Shown here in pieces: positions 35,065 to 45,521 of a stretch of DNA of 64,000 nucleotides. This DNA comes from Mugil cephalus (taxonomy: Eukaryota; Chordata; Actinopteri; Mugiliformes; Mugilidae), in assembly GCF_022458985.1 (NCBI RefSeq), contig NC_061778.1:7953501-8017500 (forward strand). Reading direction: 5' to 3'. The number at the start of each line of letters is the position of its first letter. Position 1 is the first letter of the stretch. The translations under genes and the position numbers were made by a program. Below the pieces are notes generated by a model. The model was not told the origin of the DNA, did not search any database, and worked only from the letters and a program-made list of their open reading frames with translations.

Positions 35065-35967
35065 ATGGCAGGTAACAACTCAGTAGTTGTTTTTACGCAG
35101 CGGCAGGTACACGACAGGGTTATTATTGTGCAGATCCTGTTGGTGTTTTTTCTTTGTATCAACCTGTTGCTCATTGTGATCTTTTTTAAAAAGGAGTGCT
35201 TCTACACAACTACACGCTACATCTTATTTGCTGTTACATTGCTGTCGGATAGCCTGTTGTTAGTCGTGGCTGACATCCTGCTGATCTTTATCTATTTTCA
35301 ATATTCAATACAAGTATGGTTATGTATTATTATAACCATTCCTCTGATTCTGTATATTACAGTCACACCTGTCACTCTGACAGCAATGACTCTGGAACGA
35401 TATGTGGCCATTTGTATGCCACTGCGTCATGCAGAGCTGTGCTCCACACGCAGCACTATGAACTGTATTCTCATCATTCACTGCATCAGCTTTGTGCCCT
35501 GCATTATTGTCTCCTTGTTCTTTGCATCTCTTTCTCGTAGCGTCTACAAACAACAAATAGTTTGCTCCGCGGAAGTGTTTATGCTTAACATATGGCAGGA
35601 ACACGTCCGGTCAGCCATCGATCAGTTTTACTTCTTGATCATGTGCAGCACTATCATTTTCTCCTATATAAAAATAATGAAAGTGGCCAAAGCTGCATCA
35701 GGAGAGAATAGAAAGTCAACACAGAAAGGGCTCAAAACTGTGATTCTTCATGGTTTCCAGCTGCTGCTCTGTCTCATCCAGCTGTGGTGTCCATTCATAG
35801 AATCTGCTGTACTTAAGATTGATTTCACGCTATTTTACAATGTCAGATACTTTAACTACATTGTGTTTTATATTGCTCCAAGATGTCTGAGTCCTCTAAT
35901 TTATGGCCTCAGAGATGAAACCTTTTTTATGGCTTTTATTAGCTTGTTTAAAAGAAACCCTGTTTGA
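35065..35967 (+). CDS. A7: odorant receptor 131-2-like
   Basis: Intact single-exon receptor of 300 residues, the last of array A. Landmarks as in A1. Position 258 is Tyr and 186 is Asp. Loop 2 reads SVYKQQIVCSAEVF as in A2, with N175 in place of the usual His (MLNIWQEH). TM1 has QILLVFF where others have QILVLFF, and M289 is found near the C-terminus. Its coding region pairs with A1/A2 at many sites while its 3' flank pairs with A3, which points to conversion or a crossover within the gene. Confidence 0.95.
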   Translation: MAGNNSVVVFTQRQVHDRVIIVQILLVFFLCINLLLIVIFFKKECFYTTTRYILFAVTLLSDSLLLVVADILLIFIYFQYSIQVWLCIIITIPLILYITVTPVTLTAMTLERYVAICMPLRHAELCSTRSTMNCILIIHCISFVPCIIVSLFFASLSRSVYKQQIVCSAEVFMLNIWQEHVRSAIDQFYFLIMCSTIIFSYIKIMKVAKAASGENRKSTQKGLKTVILHGFQLLLCLIQLWCPFIESAVLKIDFTLFYNVRYFNYIVFYIAPRCLSPLIYGLRDETFFMAFISLFKRNPV

Positions 35968-36735
35968 TCAATAATGAGCTGTTGATGACTCTCAGGAGGA
36001 GAAATTCAGGTGGACACAGTCACATTAGAGAAGACAGTAAGAAAGTACAGTAATGTGCATACATACATGTGCTTAGGAAATAACAATTTTCTCCAATTTC
36101 TTCTTAAAATTAAGCGCGTTGACTTTAAGTCATCTCCAACTGACTGAATCTCCAAGTGCAAAAGGCCTCTCATTTTATACTCTAATATGTGTTCATTGAG
36201 TTGATTGTGAAGGAAGAAATACAAATGAAATGTGTTGCATCTATTTTAATCATAAATAGGGCACTTTGTATATTTCAGACCATAATTTGTGATGCAGTGA
36301 AGGAAATATTATAATTGTTTTGGGTTCTATTTATGACTTTGCGCCGTGTTGTTTACTACGGGAATATAGTGAAACACCTCTGTTATGAAAGAACCATGGA
36401 TTACATAATGTAACCCAAAGTTATGTCATCATCCCTTTCATTAAAAAATAAATGCTTTGAGCTTGTGGTTAGAAAATGGGAGCTGAGCAGATCACTGCAA
36501 CATGGACAGGAGACAAGACGCCTGAATATATGGCTTGTAGGAGGTAGAGCGAGGAGGTAGATACATGTCAGGGTCGTGGTGTAGATGCAACACAGATCAT
36601 TAAATCTTATTAAACACCACTTCTTGGCACATTAAGCAAGCTCACATCTAAGTAACACTATTACAGCCTTGGAGGGGCCTTTGGGGTCTGTTTGCTGTGT
36701 GCTGGTTGTGTGTGTGTCTTTCTTTCAGGTACTTG
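35968..36735 (+). repeat. Array A 3' flank block, truncated; end of array A
   Basis: Shares with the block behind A3 the 0.55 kb internal deletion (join at about 36088) and the extra 'taggaggtagagcgaggagg' segment (36538-36557). Homology to the array stops at about 36735 within 'tctttctttcaggtact', which marks the array boundary. Confidence 0.75.
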
Positions 36736-37060
36736 GTGATCAGGTGCACCTGCTCAGTGCGCAGGCTATTTAGGCCCACCTACCCTGACACCGGCCTCCT
36801 TCTCCGTTGGCCCCCACCAGAGCAGCCACTTTTTCCTTTTTGTTGTCGTTTGTGTTTTGTTTTTCACAGATAACTTGCACCACATCCACGACCCATCGCA
36901 GCCACACATTTACACACACCACTGATACTGACACTCACACTCCATATCCTTGACACTTGCTTTAATAAAACAGTTTTGTTAGCACTGACCCGACTGTTGG
37001 CATCTCCCTTTTTGTTGTGGCCTACAACGAAACGAAACGTAACGAAGACAAAGATAGACA
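36736..37060. mobile_element. Unclassified insertion, possibly LTR-like fragment
   Basis: Sequence that replaces the array homology at its right edge. It has 'ctatttaggcccac' near its start and an AATAAA-type signal at 36963, and ends near 'acgaaacgaaacgtaacgaa'. This layout resembles a solitary LTR remnant, but I see no matching partner, target duplication or internal genes. It is a fossil if real. Confidence 0.25.
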
Positions 37061-37797
37061 TAGTCAGACATACTTAATAGTTGGGTATGAAAGATATAAA
37101 TTAATATTTATAATTGTTGCTGGAGGTGTCAAAGGGATGTAGGTACTTCCCTTCATTTACTGTGGGATTGTTCATATGTTTCTACTTCATGGAATCAAAC
37201 TGCACAAACCACTGCCAGAATCTCCCTGGCTGTTTTTGCTAGGAGATTGCACTGGCAGGATTTATCGATGCTTCGAGTACTGAATGGTTAAAGTTGATGA
37301 CGGACATTACCTATTTCAAATCATTGATAGCAAGAACTAATAACAATGTCAGTTTTTTGTAAGTGCCAAGTTATGATGTTTGTTTGAACTAATATTCAGA
37401 ACCATAACTCAACCTCCATCATTGTCCATATATTGAGTTCCTGATAACACATTGCACCCTCATGTCAGCAGGAGTCCTTGTCCTTGTTGGTAGTCTGTTT
37501 ATGTGTGGCCTGTCCCTGTCTGGACTTGGGTCCTCTTGAACTGAACTCTAAGAAAAAGTTTTAACACATTTCTTGTACATAAAGTTAACTTAAATTTTTT
37601 TTCAAAAATATCCTTTCTAGTCTTCATTGACTTTCTGAATGTAGTCCAACTGTATTCCCTCTTTCATGGATACGAAGGACAAGGGTCTTGGGACGTTTTG
37701 AATACACGTCAAATTTTTATTTGAGACTTTTGGTTGAAGGCTGCAGCCAATTTCTGAACTGCTTTGTGTTCGTGTATCTGAATGCTAGTCTCGCCTT
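37061..37797. other. Intergenic spacer
   Basis: No gene, repeat or regulatory element that I can support. Confidence 0.5.
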
Positions 37798-38285
37798 CTC
37801 TAAGGGCATGTTCACACCAGGAAAGTCCGATAGTTCACTGGCTTTGGTCCAGAAGAGAAAAAAAAAAAAGGTGGTTTCAAAGGCGAGGTCAGTTTTTTTC
37901 GTAAGATATTAATTACATTAAAAGGTAGACTACTGTTGTCCTGAAAAGATCCCCCTTGTGTTTATGGTGAATTGATACAAACGGAAGACCGTTTAATCCA
38001 AAAAGGCGCTCAGATATTGCATTTGGTTCGGAAAAGGTTTCAATTGCATTCACAGGACAAATGCTTCGTTTGTCCTGTGAATGCAATCTGGAGGGCTTGT
38101 TTACGGACTCTGGTGCAGACCAAACAAGTAAACTGAGTCCCAGCTGCAGAGGTGATCTGAGTTCACTTGTTTGGTCCGCACCAGAGTCCGCTGATGTGTA
38201 TTCACACCTACCCAAAAGCTCTGCACTAGAGAAAAGGTCGATTTCAAGCGAACTAAACGAGCCGGGTGTGAATACAACCCAAGAT
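37798..38285. mobile_element. Snap-back MITE with two internal hairpins
   Basis: The ends are similar inverted repeats: left 'gttcacaccaggaaagtcc', right (reverse complement) GTATTCACACCCGGCTCG, followed on both sides by GTTCACT/GTTCGCT. Inside is a perfect 19-bp palindrome (38043-38061 with 38069-38087, 7-base loop) and a 31-bp inverted repeat (38104-38134 with 38160-38190, two mismatches). No coding capacity. Non-autonomous DNA element, family not determined. Confidence 0.6.
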
Positions 38286-38751
38286 CAAACATGAGCAACA
38301 GGACACAACCTAAACTAAACTGTGTCATTTATGTAAGAAATTTGGACTGCAATGCATGTGTTTAGGCAAATACAAATAGATTTATTTTATTATTTGCACG
38401 GAAATAATTTTACATATATATATATATAAAAAAACGTACGACATACTTGTGATCCAGCGAGGTGGATAAGAACAATATATAGCAATGCACAGGATATCTA
38501 TGATTTTTCTGACATTCACCAATCAAATAAATAGTTTTAAATAATGATTTAGTCAAAAGTAAATCTAAATTCTTATTCGATTCTTTACTGTTTGGTTTAA
38601 ATACAAACGTGATCATCTCATAAAAGAAGCCATTCTAGGAAATCAAACACTGTAGAACGTTTTCAAAGGGGAATCCATGTCATTGTAAAATCAGTATCAC
38701 ACTGACAAGCATTTTTTTTTTGTTTTGAGTTTTCCAGTGTCTCTCTTTGTC
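38286..38751. other. diablo 3' region and AT repeat
   Basis: Contains a short (ta)n run at about 38413-38430 and probably the diablo 3' untranslated region on the minus strand. I see no certain polyadenylation signal. Confidence 0.4.
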
Positions 38752-40279
38752 TTAGTCCTCTCGTAGATAAGCCTCGTGCACCTCATGCTCTTCGCTGTCC
38801 TCCAGAAAGGACGTATACTCCGCCATTCTCTGGATCTCTTCTACTTTAGTCTCGGCCAGCTTCTTGTCTGCGCCTGCCGACAGTTTGCGCGCCTCTTCCA
38901 CCTGCGACTGGGCCACTTGGAGGTTTGCTGTCACTGAGATGGACGCCTGCTCGGCTCCTGGAAAAACACAGATGCAAACGAATTTATGTCAAGTTCAGAT
39001 GTGAAGAAAGAAAGCTCTCCTAAGTCCCTGCAAGCAGCATCTGATCTGCAAACTTTGCCGCGTATTTTACACACCTGAAGCGCAAGCTGCCTCGGCTGCC
39101 ATTTTACACAGGTTGACAGCGTTGATCCAGGTCGATTCGCAACGTTTGCATTCATCCAGTCTCTCGCTGGCCTGTTGGGACAACGAGATTGTTTAATAAA
39201 TGCACATTTTTGAAAATAGTAAAAGAAAGAGTAAATGCTGAGTTTGGTTTTCAGCAGGTTTTTTTTCCCACCCAAAGACTGACCTCTGCACGCCAGCTCT
39301 TGATAGCCTGCTGCAGTGACTCCTCTTCAGAGGGGCTCACTTTCCCCAGCGTGAGGAGATATTGTCTTTGGAAAGCAATGCGTGAGTGCACAGCCTGTTA
39401 GCAAACAAAGAGGACAGATAGTCAGGGACAGCACAGGGACACAATCTTTAAAACAAGAACTTTACGATGGGTTTAATCTGACCTGATGAACTGTTCTTGA
39501 TAAACATTAGAACACATTTTGTTTTGGTTTTCTCCAATATTTGTGCATGTGAAATCATCTTATCTCTTATCGGTGGACTCTGAATTGTGTATCTGCCTCT
39601 CGCACTGCCGTGGAACGTGTTGTGATATTTGTTTCTTTCTAGTAATGTATTAACCCAAATTTGTAACCCTAGTCCTGTGAGTGATAAAAAATGTTTTGCA
39701 TGGGATGAAAACATACCTTTGAGTAGTCAGTAAGAGCATCTATGAGAGCCAAGGTGGTCTGGGAGAGGAAGGTACTTGAACTGTCTGTGACCACGGTGGC
39801 GGCTCTTTTGATCAGGGAGCCATGAGAAAGATTTTCCACTTGCTGTAAACAATGAGAAGAACATGTTTTAATTCTTTCCTTAAATTTCCCAACGTGCAAA
39901 ATATCCAGGAGAATTAGCATGCACTGAGCAAATGAATCACCCACCTGTGAAAAGGGGACAACACAGAGCCTATGGGCAACACTCAAAGATGCCATGCTCA
40001 TGTGTGCAGCGTTCGTCCTCTCCCCCAACTTCTGCACTCCAGGCCTGCTGCTCTCAGAACCACTGCAGAAAAATTAGGACAGGACATGAGCAGGTTTTCC
40101 ACAGAATGAATAATGATATTTCAGGTTGTGGTGAAGCGGATCATGACCTACCTCAGGAAGCGAGTGCATGCTGCTCCTCTCCTGAGCACGCTCTTGTTGG
40201 TCCGCAGCAGAGAAATGTCTTTCAGAAGTCCTCCAGCAGCGCGGCTGGCGCACACTGAACACTGACGTACGACTTGCAT
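38752..40279 (-). CDS. diablo: Diablo (Smac) IAP-binding mitochondrial protein, six coding exons
   Basis: Exons on the minus strand: 40279-40152, 40062-39945, 39842-39717, 39394-39284, 39171-39075 and 38957-38752. All introns are GT-AG, and the joined frame gives 261 residues. Diablo/Smac leaves mitochondria in apoptosis and relieves caspase inhibition by IAP proteins. Support comes from AATVVTDSSSTFLSQTTLAL (residues 96-115), AEAACASGAEQAS in the helical bundle and the C-terminal signature EAYLRED, all matching vertebrate Smac. The first 76 residues are Arg-rich, as expected of a mitochondrial presequence. At the expected processing site human Smac reads LC-AVPI; here the sequence reads LC-VVPF (residues 76-79), so the usual Ala1 is Val. 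It lies on the opposite strand between the two receptor arrays. Fish can have two diablo genes; which one this is cannot be told. Confidence 0.93.
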
Positions 40280-41085
40280 TTTTGCAGATTAATTCCTCTG
40301 CTGAACTTACAGTATCTATTTAATAAAATCTGCAAAAAATACCTTCTGACTGCAGGTTTTCTAAAAAGCAAACTTCTCAGCTGTCTACTCAATCCTTTCT
40401 TTTTGAAATCTGAGCAATAGTCTTGTTTGCTGCTAGAGAGCTTTCAATCTGCTCAATGAGTACCAGCTATCGGGTGCTGGGAGTATTTGTAAGGCCCCGG
40501 CACCACTTTGTTACGTAAAAGGTATTGATCTGTTGACTCTGCCTGTAAATGTACGTATTTGGTCTTATCTGCAAATCTGCACAGATACGTTAGAGAAGCT
40601 GATGTGTTTGAACAACACTTTCTTTATCTCCTCCTTTATTGTGAGGGAGAAATGGGGCAATTGTGGCTCAAGACAAAGCCAACCCTTCAGAGGAATTAAG
40701 AAAAATTTAGGGTTAAACACTTTTTCAATCGCTTTTTTTTAACTCAAACACTTCGTTTATGATAATAATAGTTTAAATCATGTAGGAATTGTTGATCCTT
40801 TTATGCCCATGCTGAAATTTTAGTAAATTTAACAATGCAAAATAAACGTAAATGGCCATGTTTGTTTGTCAGAGCTATCGCTGCCTGTACGAAGTCTACG
40901 GCCTGTAAACACCAGCAGACGCTTGTTATCTTCCCCGGTGTTGCTGTGCCAGACGTGCACTGCAGCTGCTTTCACCTGTTGCTTGTTTTGTTTGATCGTG
41001 GTTGTCATTGTGGTCTGGTATTGGCCGGTTGGTTGGTTTAGACAGAAACAGGACAAGATGTCTAGAGTTATGCACAATGTCAAAT
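40280..41085. other. Intergenic spacer upstream of diablo
   Basis: Presumed diablo promoter side (minus strand). No TATA box or CpG-rich stretch stands out, and no gene is seen. Confidence 0.45.
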
Positions 41086-41250
41086 CAAATCAAATCAAAT
41101 TTATAGGGCACTTGTGCTTTACATTAAAAACAAACACTCCTAACACCCCTACCCCAGACCCCCATTCAAGCACACAGATACAGTACACACACGCACATCC
41201 TTATGTAATTTCCCCCTGGGATCAATAAAGTAATTCTGATTCTGATCCTT
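41086..41250 (+). repeat. LINE/SINE-type 3' tail
   Basis: Begins with (tcaaa)n at 41082-41101 and ends in 'cccctgggatcaataaagta' followed by an 'attctg' short repeat, a pattern of fish non-LTR element 3' ends. Too short and worn to classify. Confidence 0.4.
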
Positions 41251-41261
41251 GTACTACTGTT

Positions 41262-41450
41262 TTAGTGAGGACACTCATTGGCATAATGCATTCCCTAGCC
41301 CCTTACCCTTACCCTACCATCTCAACTAAATGGCTAACCATAACCATAACCTAATTGTAACCTTTATTTTAAAACTGCGTTTTTACCTTCAAAACTGCCA
41401 AAAGGTGAGGCCAGAAAAATGAGGACCTGCCAAAATGTCCTCACTTTCCA
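41262..41450. repeat. Small inverted-repeat element with CCCTTA-rich core
   Basis: Flanked by gtgaggaca (41265-41273) and its inverse tgtcctcac (41436-41444). The inside is rich in 'ccttaccc' and 'taaccataacc' motifs. Looks like a MITE or a degenerate telomere-like repeat. Confidence 0.4.
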
Positions 41451-42496
41451 AAAACTCACACTGGCTCTCAATACGTAGCAAGTACAAGAACACACTGACT
41501 AATACATGCACTCGACACACAGCGTACTACACACATGCATACTCCCCGAGATAAAATACAGTATGGCTGAGTACCGAGGGACCAAGCGAGAAAACATCAT
41601 TCTTTAGGAGCCGTCCACACCGAGAGGTGCCACCACAGAGACCACCCTGACCCAGACAAACAGGGGCCCACACCACGGCCTTAAAACCATGGAGTAGGTA
41701 ACCCTCCAGGCCAAGACAACTCCAAAAACGACAGAGAAAAATATGAATAATACTAAAAGGAATGAAAAAAAAAAAATTTCAGAGCAATTAAAAACAGTAA
41801 AACTGTGAAATCAGCACACATAAAAGCGTACATGAATAGACAGAAAAATAACAAAAGCATAAATAAGTAATAATAAAAAGGTGTAGTGAATTATACCTAA
41901 AGCAGAGGACAGTGCTCAAGGAGTCATTAGGGGGCCTTAGATGAAGGCACAAACTTCCCTGTGCAGAAGTCCAGACAACATTAAGCCAACAATGAAAATT
42001 TCTCATGCAGTTCTCCATAGCACTGATGCATCAATACAATGAATGACAACATTCAATGTGCACATCTGCAGAAATATAACTAAGAGCCACAAAAACGCAG
42101 ACTACAGGAGTTGTGGCAGGTCCGCTTGGTAGTGGCATATTACTACTCAAGTATTTCCAGCTGCTTCTCCATCTCCGCAATTTTCAAATCGATTGTTTTG
42201 GATAAAGATGGAACACACTGAGGAAAGGTTAACTGTATTTGGTAGAGGCGTTTTTACAGAGCGAGCCAGACTGACAAGTGGATAAGTATAAATGAATGAG
42301 AATGAGAAGTTTATTTTGAATATGTACATAAGGGAAATAAACGTTCACCAAGAAATAATAGAAAATGCAAATATATCAAAATTTAAATAAGACTATTATA
42401 CAAGCACAGTTGAAGCAAATAATCAGGAAAATGCGAAAGAAATATTCTAACAATTTGTAATTTAATTTACAGTGTAGGTGTGCGTAGGTTACGGCA
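41451..42496. other. Intergenic spacer
   Basis: No gene or recognisable repeat. AT-rich, with a poly-A run at 41768. Confidence 0.5.
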
Positions 42497-42775
42497 TCTA
42501 GTGCCCTAAATGAGCCTTAACGGTTGATCAGCATTTATTAGCTCCAACTTTAAAATGAGCTGCAAACTCCCAATGATCATTGTATGAAGCTGCGCAAAAA
42601 ACTAGCATTGTTACTCAGAGAGGGAAGAGTTATACAAATATTCACCTCATGCACAGTTTGCATGATTGAGGAAATTAGCTACTGGGGCCTAAACTGTGTT
42701 TTGTACCTTGTAAACGTCTATATTTCTACTGTTAGACATTTTAAGGTGGAAGTCACTAATAACTGACTCCCTTTT
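42497..42775 (-). repeat. Inverted copy of array B intergenic block
   Basis: The reverse complement matches 47900-48175 and its copies at 50310, 52720 and 55090. Examples are 'ctagtgccctaaatgagcc' against the inverse of 'ggcccacttagggcactag', and 'aaaatgagctg' and 'gcattgttactcagaga'. Its outer edge fits exactly onto the point at 44672 where normal-orientation array B homology resumes. Confidence 0.7.
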
Positions 42776-44671
42776 AGAGTCAGCCTCAAGTGGCCATTTG
42801 AGGAACTGCAGTTTTTAGCATTTCCATATTGGCCTCATTTTTCAGCCATCAATGTAGGTGTGTGGTTTGATCGCGGTGAAAGGCCGCAATGGTGAAATTC
42901 CCTTTACATACAGTCATTGACTCACTTTACTTTAATGTTTTCGAACACTTAGAAGAAATGTAAACCCATTTAAAATTTAACTTATTACTTTCTACAAAAG
43001 TATTTTCTTTTGGAGAATCATACATTCAAGTCAGTTCCGTACTGTGCTGTAAAAGAAACAAACTTTTTGTGTTAAATCTCAATTGTAATTTTGTCAAAGC
43101 CAACTTTTATTTTTGAATTTGATTGAAAACGGCACATTTGTCACGTCTCTCCATCAATTAATATTTCACTAAAAATCTTTTTTTGCCAAAAGTTTAGCAA
43201 TGCCATTTATTCTGCCTGCCGTTGCTGACGTCCACCAGATTGCAGAAGGGTAGAGTTTGTTTTGGACACAGATTTTGGTGCAATCTCCCGCGGGCCCTGA
43301 TCACTGACGCAGAATCTACGTAAAGAGCTGACGAGCCCCTATGAGCCGCTCTCCGCAGAGTCAACTTGTTTGCCAAACAAATGAAAACTTCAGGTTGCAC
43401 AATTGGACTCGGGAGCTTTATGTTAATGATCAGCTAGCCTGTTAATTACTAAGCAGGGGAGATGGAACCCAGAGTCTTACTGTGCCCTGGAGATATCGCA
43501 GCTCTTCACTGCAGAAAACTAATTTAAACTGGAGAAACATCTCTTAATGGATTTCATCATGTTGTCTAAAAACAACTATGATGTTACACCTGCAACTCCC
43601 CATTGTGAAATTAAACTTTGGCGATGTTGCACAAGAGTGTGATGCAGGAACATGACCAAAACAGATAAGCCAGAACCACAAAAAATACCATCTGTTTTGT
43701 GTGAATTCAGCATTTATTAAGGTATCATTAGAGACATGGCCGCCATTATCATCCTGGTATTTGTCCAAAGCACGAACCAGTCATCCCAAATTAAACATAA
43801 CAATATCAAGGCAGATTAAAACCTCTGGTTATTTTAATAAAGTAGAGAGGCTGCATTAGTTGATGGCCCAGTGCTCCAAGTAAACAGTATAAATTAATGG
43901 GTCCAGTACAGAAAATAGTTTCCCCATTTCATATTAGTACTGTATTAAAATAAAATAGATAGACACGTTGCTCTTGTTTATTTGACATTTCACATCATTT
44001 GCCGCCATGGCAATATATTTCTTTTTAATGCTTGTCGTCTTTGTCTCCTCTGGCCATTTGTCTTTTATCATTCACTGACTTTATTGAGTTGTTGTTCCAC
44101 AATCTATCAATAGCTAACGGGCATGCACTTTCTGTGTTATAAATCATGTTTTTTTACACTCAGACATTTTGTACCTAGTGGCTGCCAGAAATACAACCTA
44201 AAAGCTTGGCTAATAGGAAATTAAACCCACATAGTGGCATAACTCTATAGGCATTATATTTTGCAACAAACATTTATTTTATATTGATGCATTACAGCAA
44301 AGAAAAGCAGAAGTTCTTTAATTAAGCACCTGCAGCTTCACTGTCTTTACTTAAACTCTCTCCACTTTGACTTCTACAATCCCATCAGATATGAAACTAA
44401 AGCAAAGACCACTTGAGAGCCGCTGCCAAATCACATTGCCCCACAGTTTACAATCTGCATCGTGCAAGATAGGGCTGGCCTGCTTGAGAGTGTCCACTCA
44501 GCAGAATCAGCACAGTGCCAACAATCAATAAAAGAGCTTCGCTTCCAGCTGAAAGGGGCCCAGTGAAGTGGCTGCATCAGCAGAACGCACAATTTAAAGG
44601 GAGTGTTTGTGGTTGTCTGGTCGGCGCTGGAGCCGTTTCTAGCGTCCCTGAAATTATAACCACTTCAGTGG
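42776..44671. other. Gene-free segment inside the apparent inversion; possible conserved non-coding element
   Basis: No open frame or repeat is recognised. The part from about 43680 to 44520 is even in texture and lacks transposon traces, unlike the rest of the window, and might be conserved regulatory DNA. That is a guess without alignment. Confidence 0.35.
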
Positions 44672-45353
44672 TCTCCATTTTCACAGATGTTCTGTCTGGT
44701 GCACCATGTAGACGCGTGCTTTATCATTTGTACACGTAAGGTTTTCAGTGCAGCCAGATTAAACAGCTCTCCACCAAATATTGTGGGATGGAACTATTGG
44801 GCAAAAAATTACTGCACTGGTTTATGCTCATGTTTGTAATATTAAAGCATTTATCCTAACTTTAGATTTTAGAAAGAAGAAACACATTTTTTGGGGTTGC
44901 TACTTTTTTAAACAGCGGTAGATTCAGTATTTTTTATGCCATATCGTGTCAAATTGTATGATGTGGTATTGTTATGGAAAAATTTGTCCATTTGCTTTTG
45001 CTTTTCCCTACTATATTTCTGCTATCAGAAGACCTGGTTATAATTTTCTGGTTGCACACATTAGATTATGATATCAATAGTTTGTTTTTTTTACATTGTG
45101 AACTTATTTGTTCAACTTACTCCCATTAATGTGTAATAAAAGTTCTTCTCCCCACTGAAATCTGTTGCTAATGAATGGTGATGCTAAATGACGTTGCGTG
45201 CAATGAATTTACCTCTGGAGGAATGAAGGACATATGAACACATGAACACATCAGATAAGAGGAAGAACATCTCTGAGATGTTGCTCCCTGACGACAATGT
45301 TTTATAATGAATGGATAAATCTGAATTCTTCTGACAGATGAAGACATCTGTAG
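44672..45353 (+). promoter_or_regulatory. Upstream block and 5' UTR exon of B1
   Basis: Homologous to the upstream blocks of B2-B5. Contains 'taataaaagttcttctcc' (about 45133-45150), a possible TATA-like site, and the untranslated exon ending 'gacatctgtag' at 45353. Confidence 0.5.
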
Positions 45354-45496
45354 GTGAGTGGAGCTCTGTTTTATTTTGAAATGTATATTTAGTTTAAAGA
45401 GAGGGATTCACTGTTTGTCAAGTGTTTATGGATTACATTGTACAGTATTCTGGTCTTAAATTGTACTACATGGTGTGTTTTCTGATTCTTTAACAG
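45354..45496 (+). other. 5' UTR intron of B1
   Basis: Donor gtgagt and acceptor ttctttaacag, 143 bp, ending 25 bp before the ATG. The same donor and acceptor are kept in the other B copies. Confidence 0.7.
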
Positions 45497-45521
45497 GTGT
45501 GCTCCAGTCTACAGCTGCAAA

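Noticed and set aside
42497-42775. Possible minus-strand array B receptor remnant
   Set aside because: Only the intergenic block is present in inverse orientation. No receptor coding sequence adjoins it on either side.
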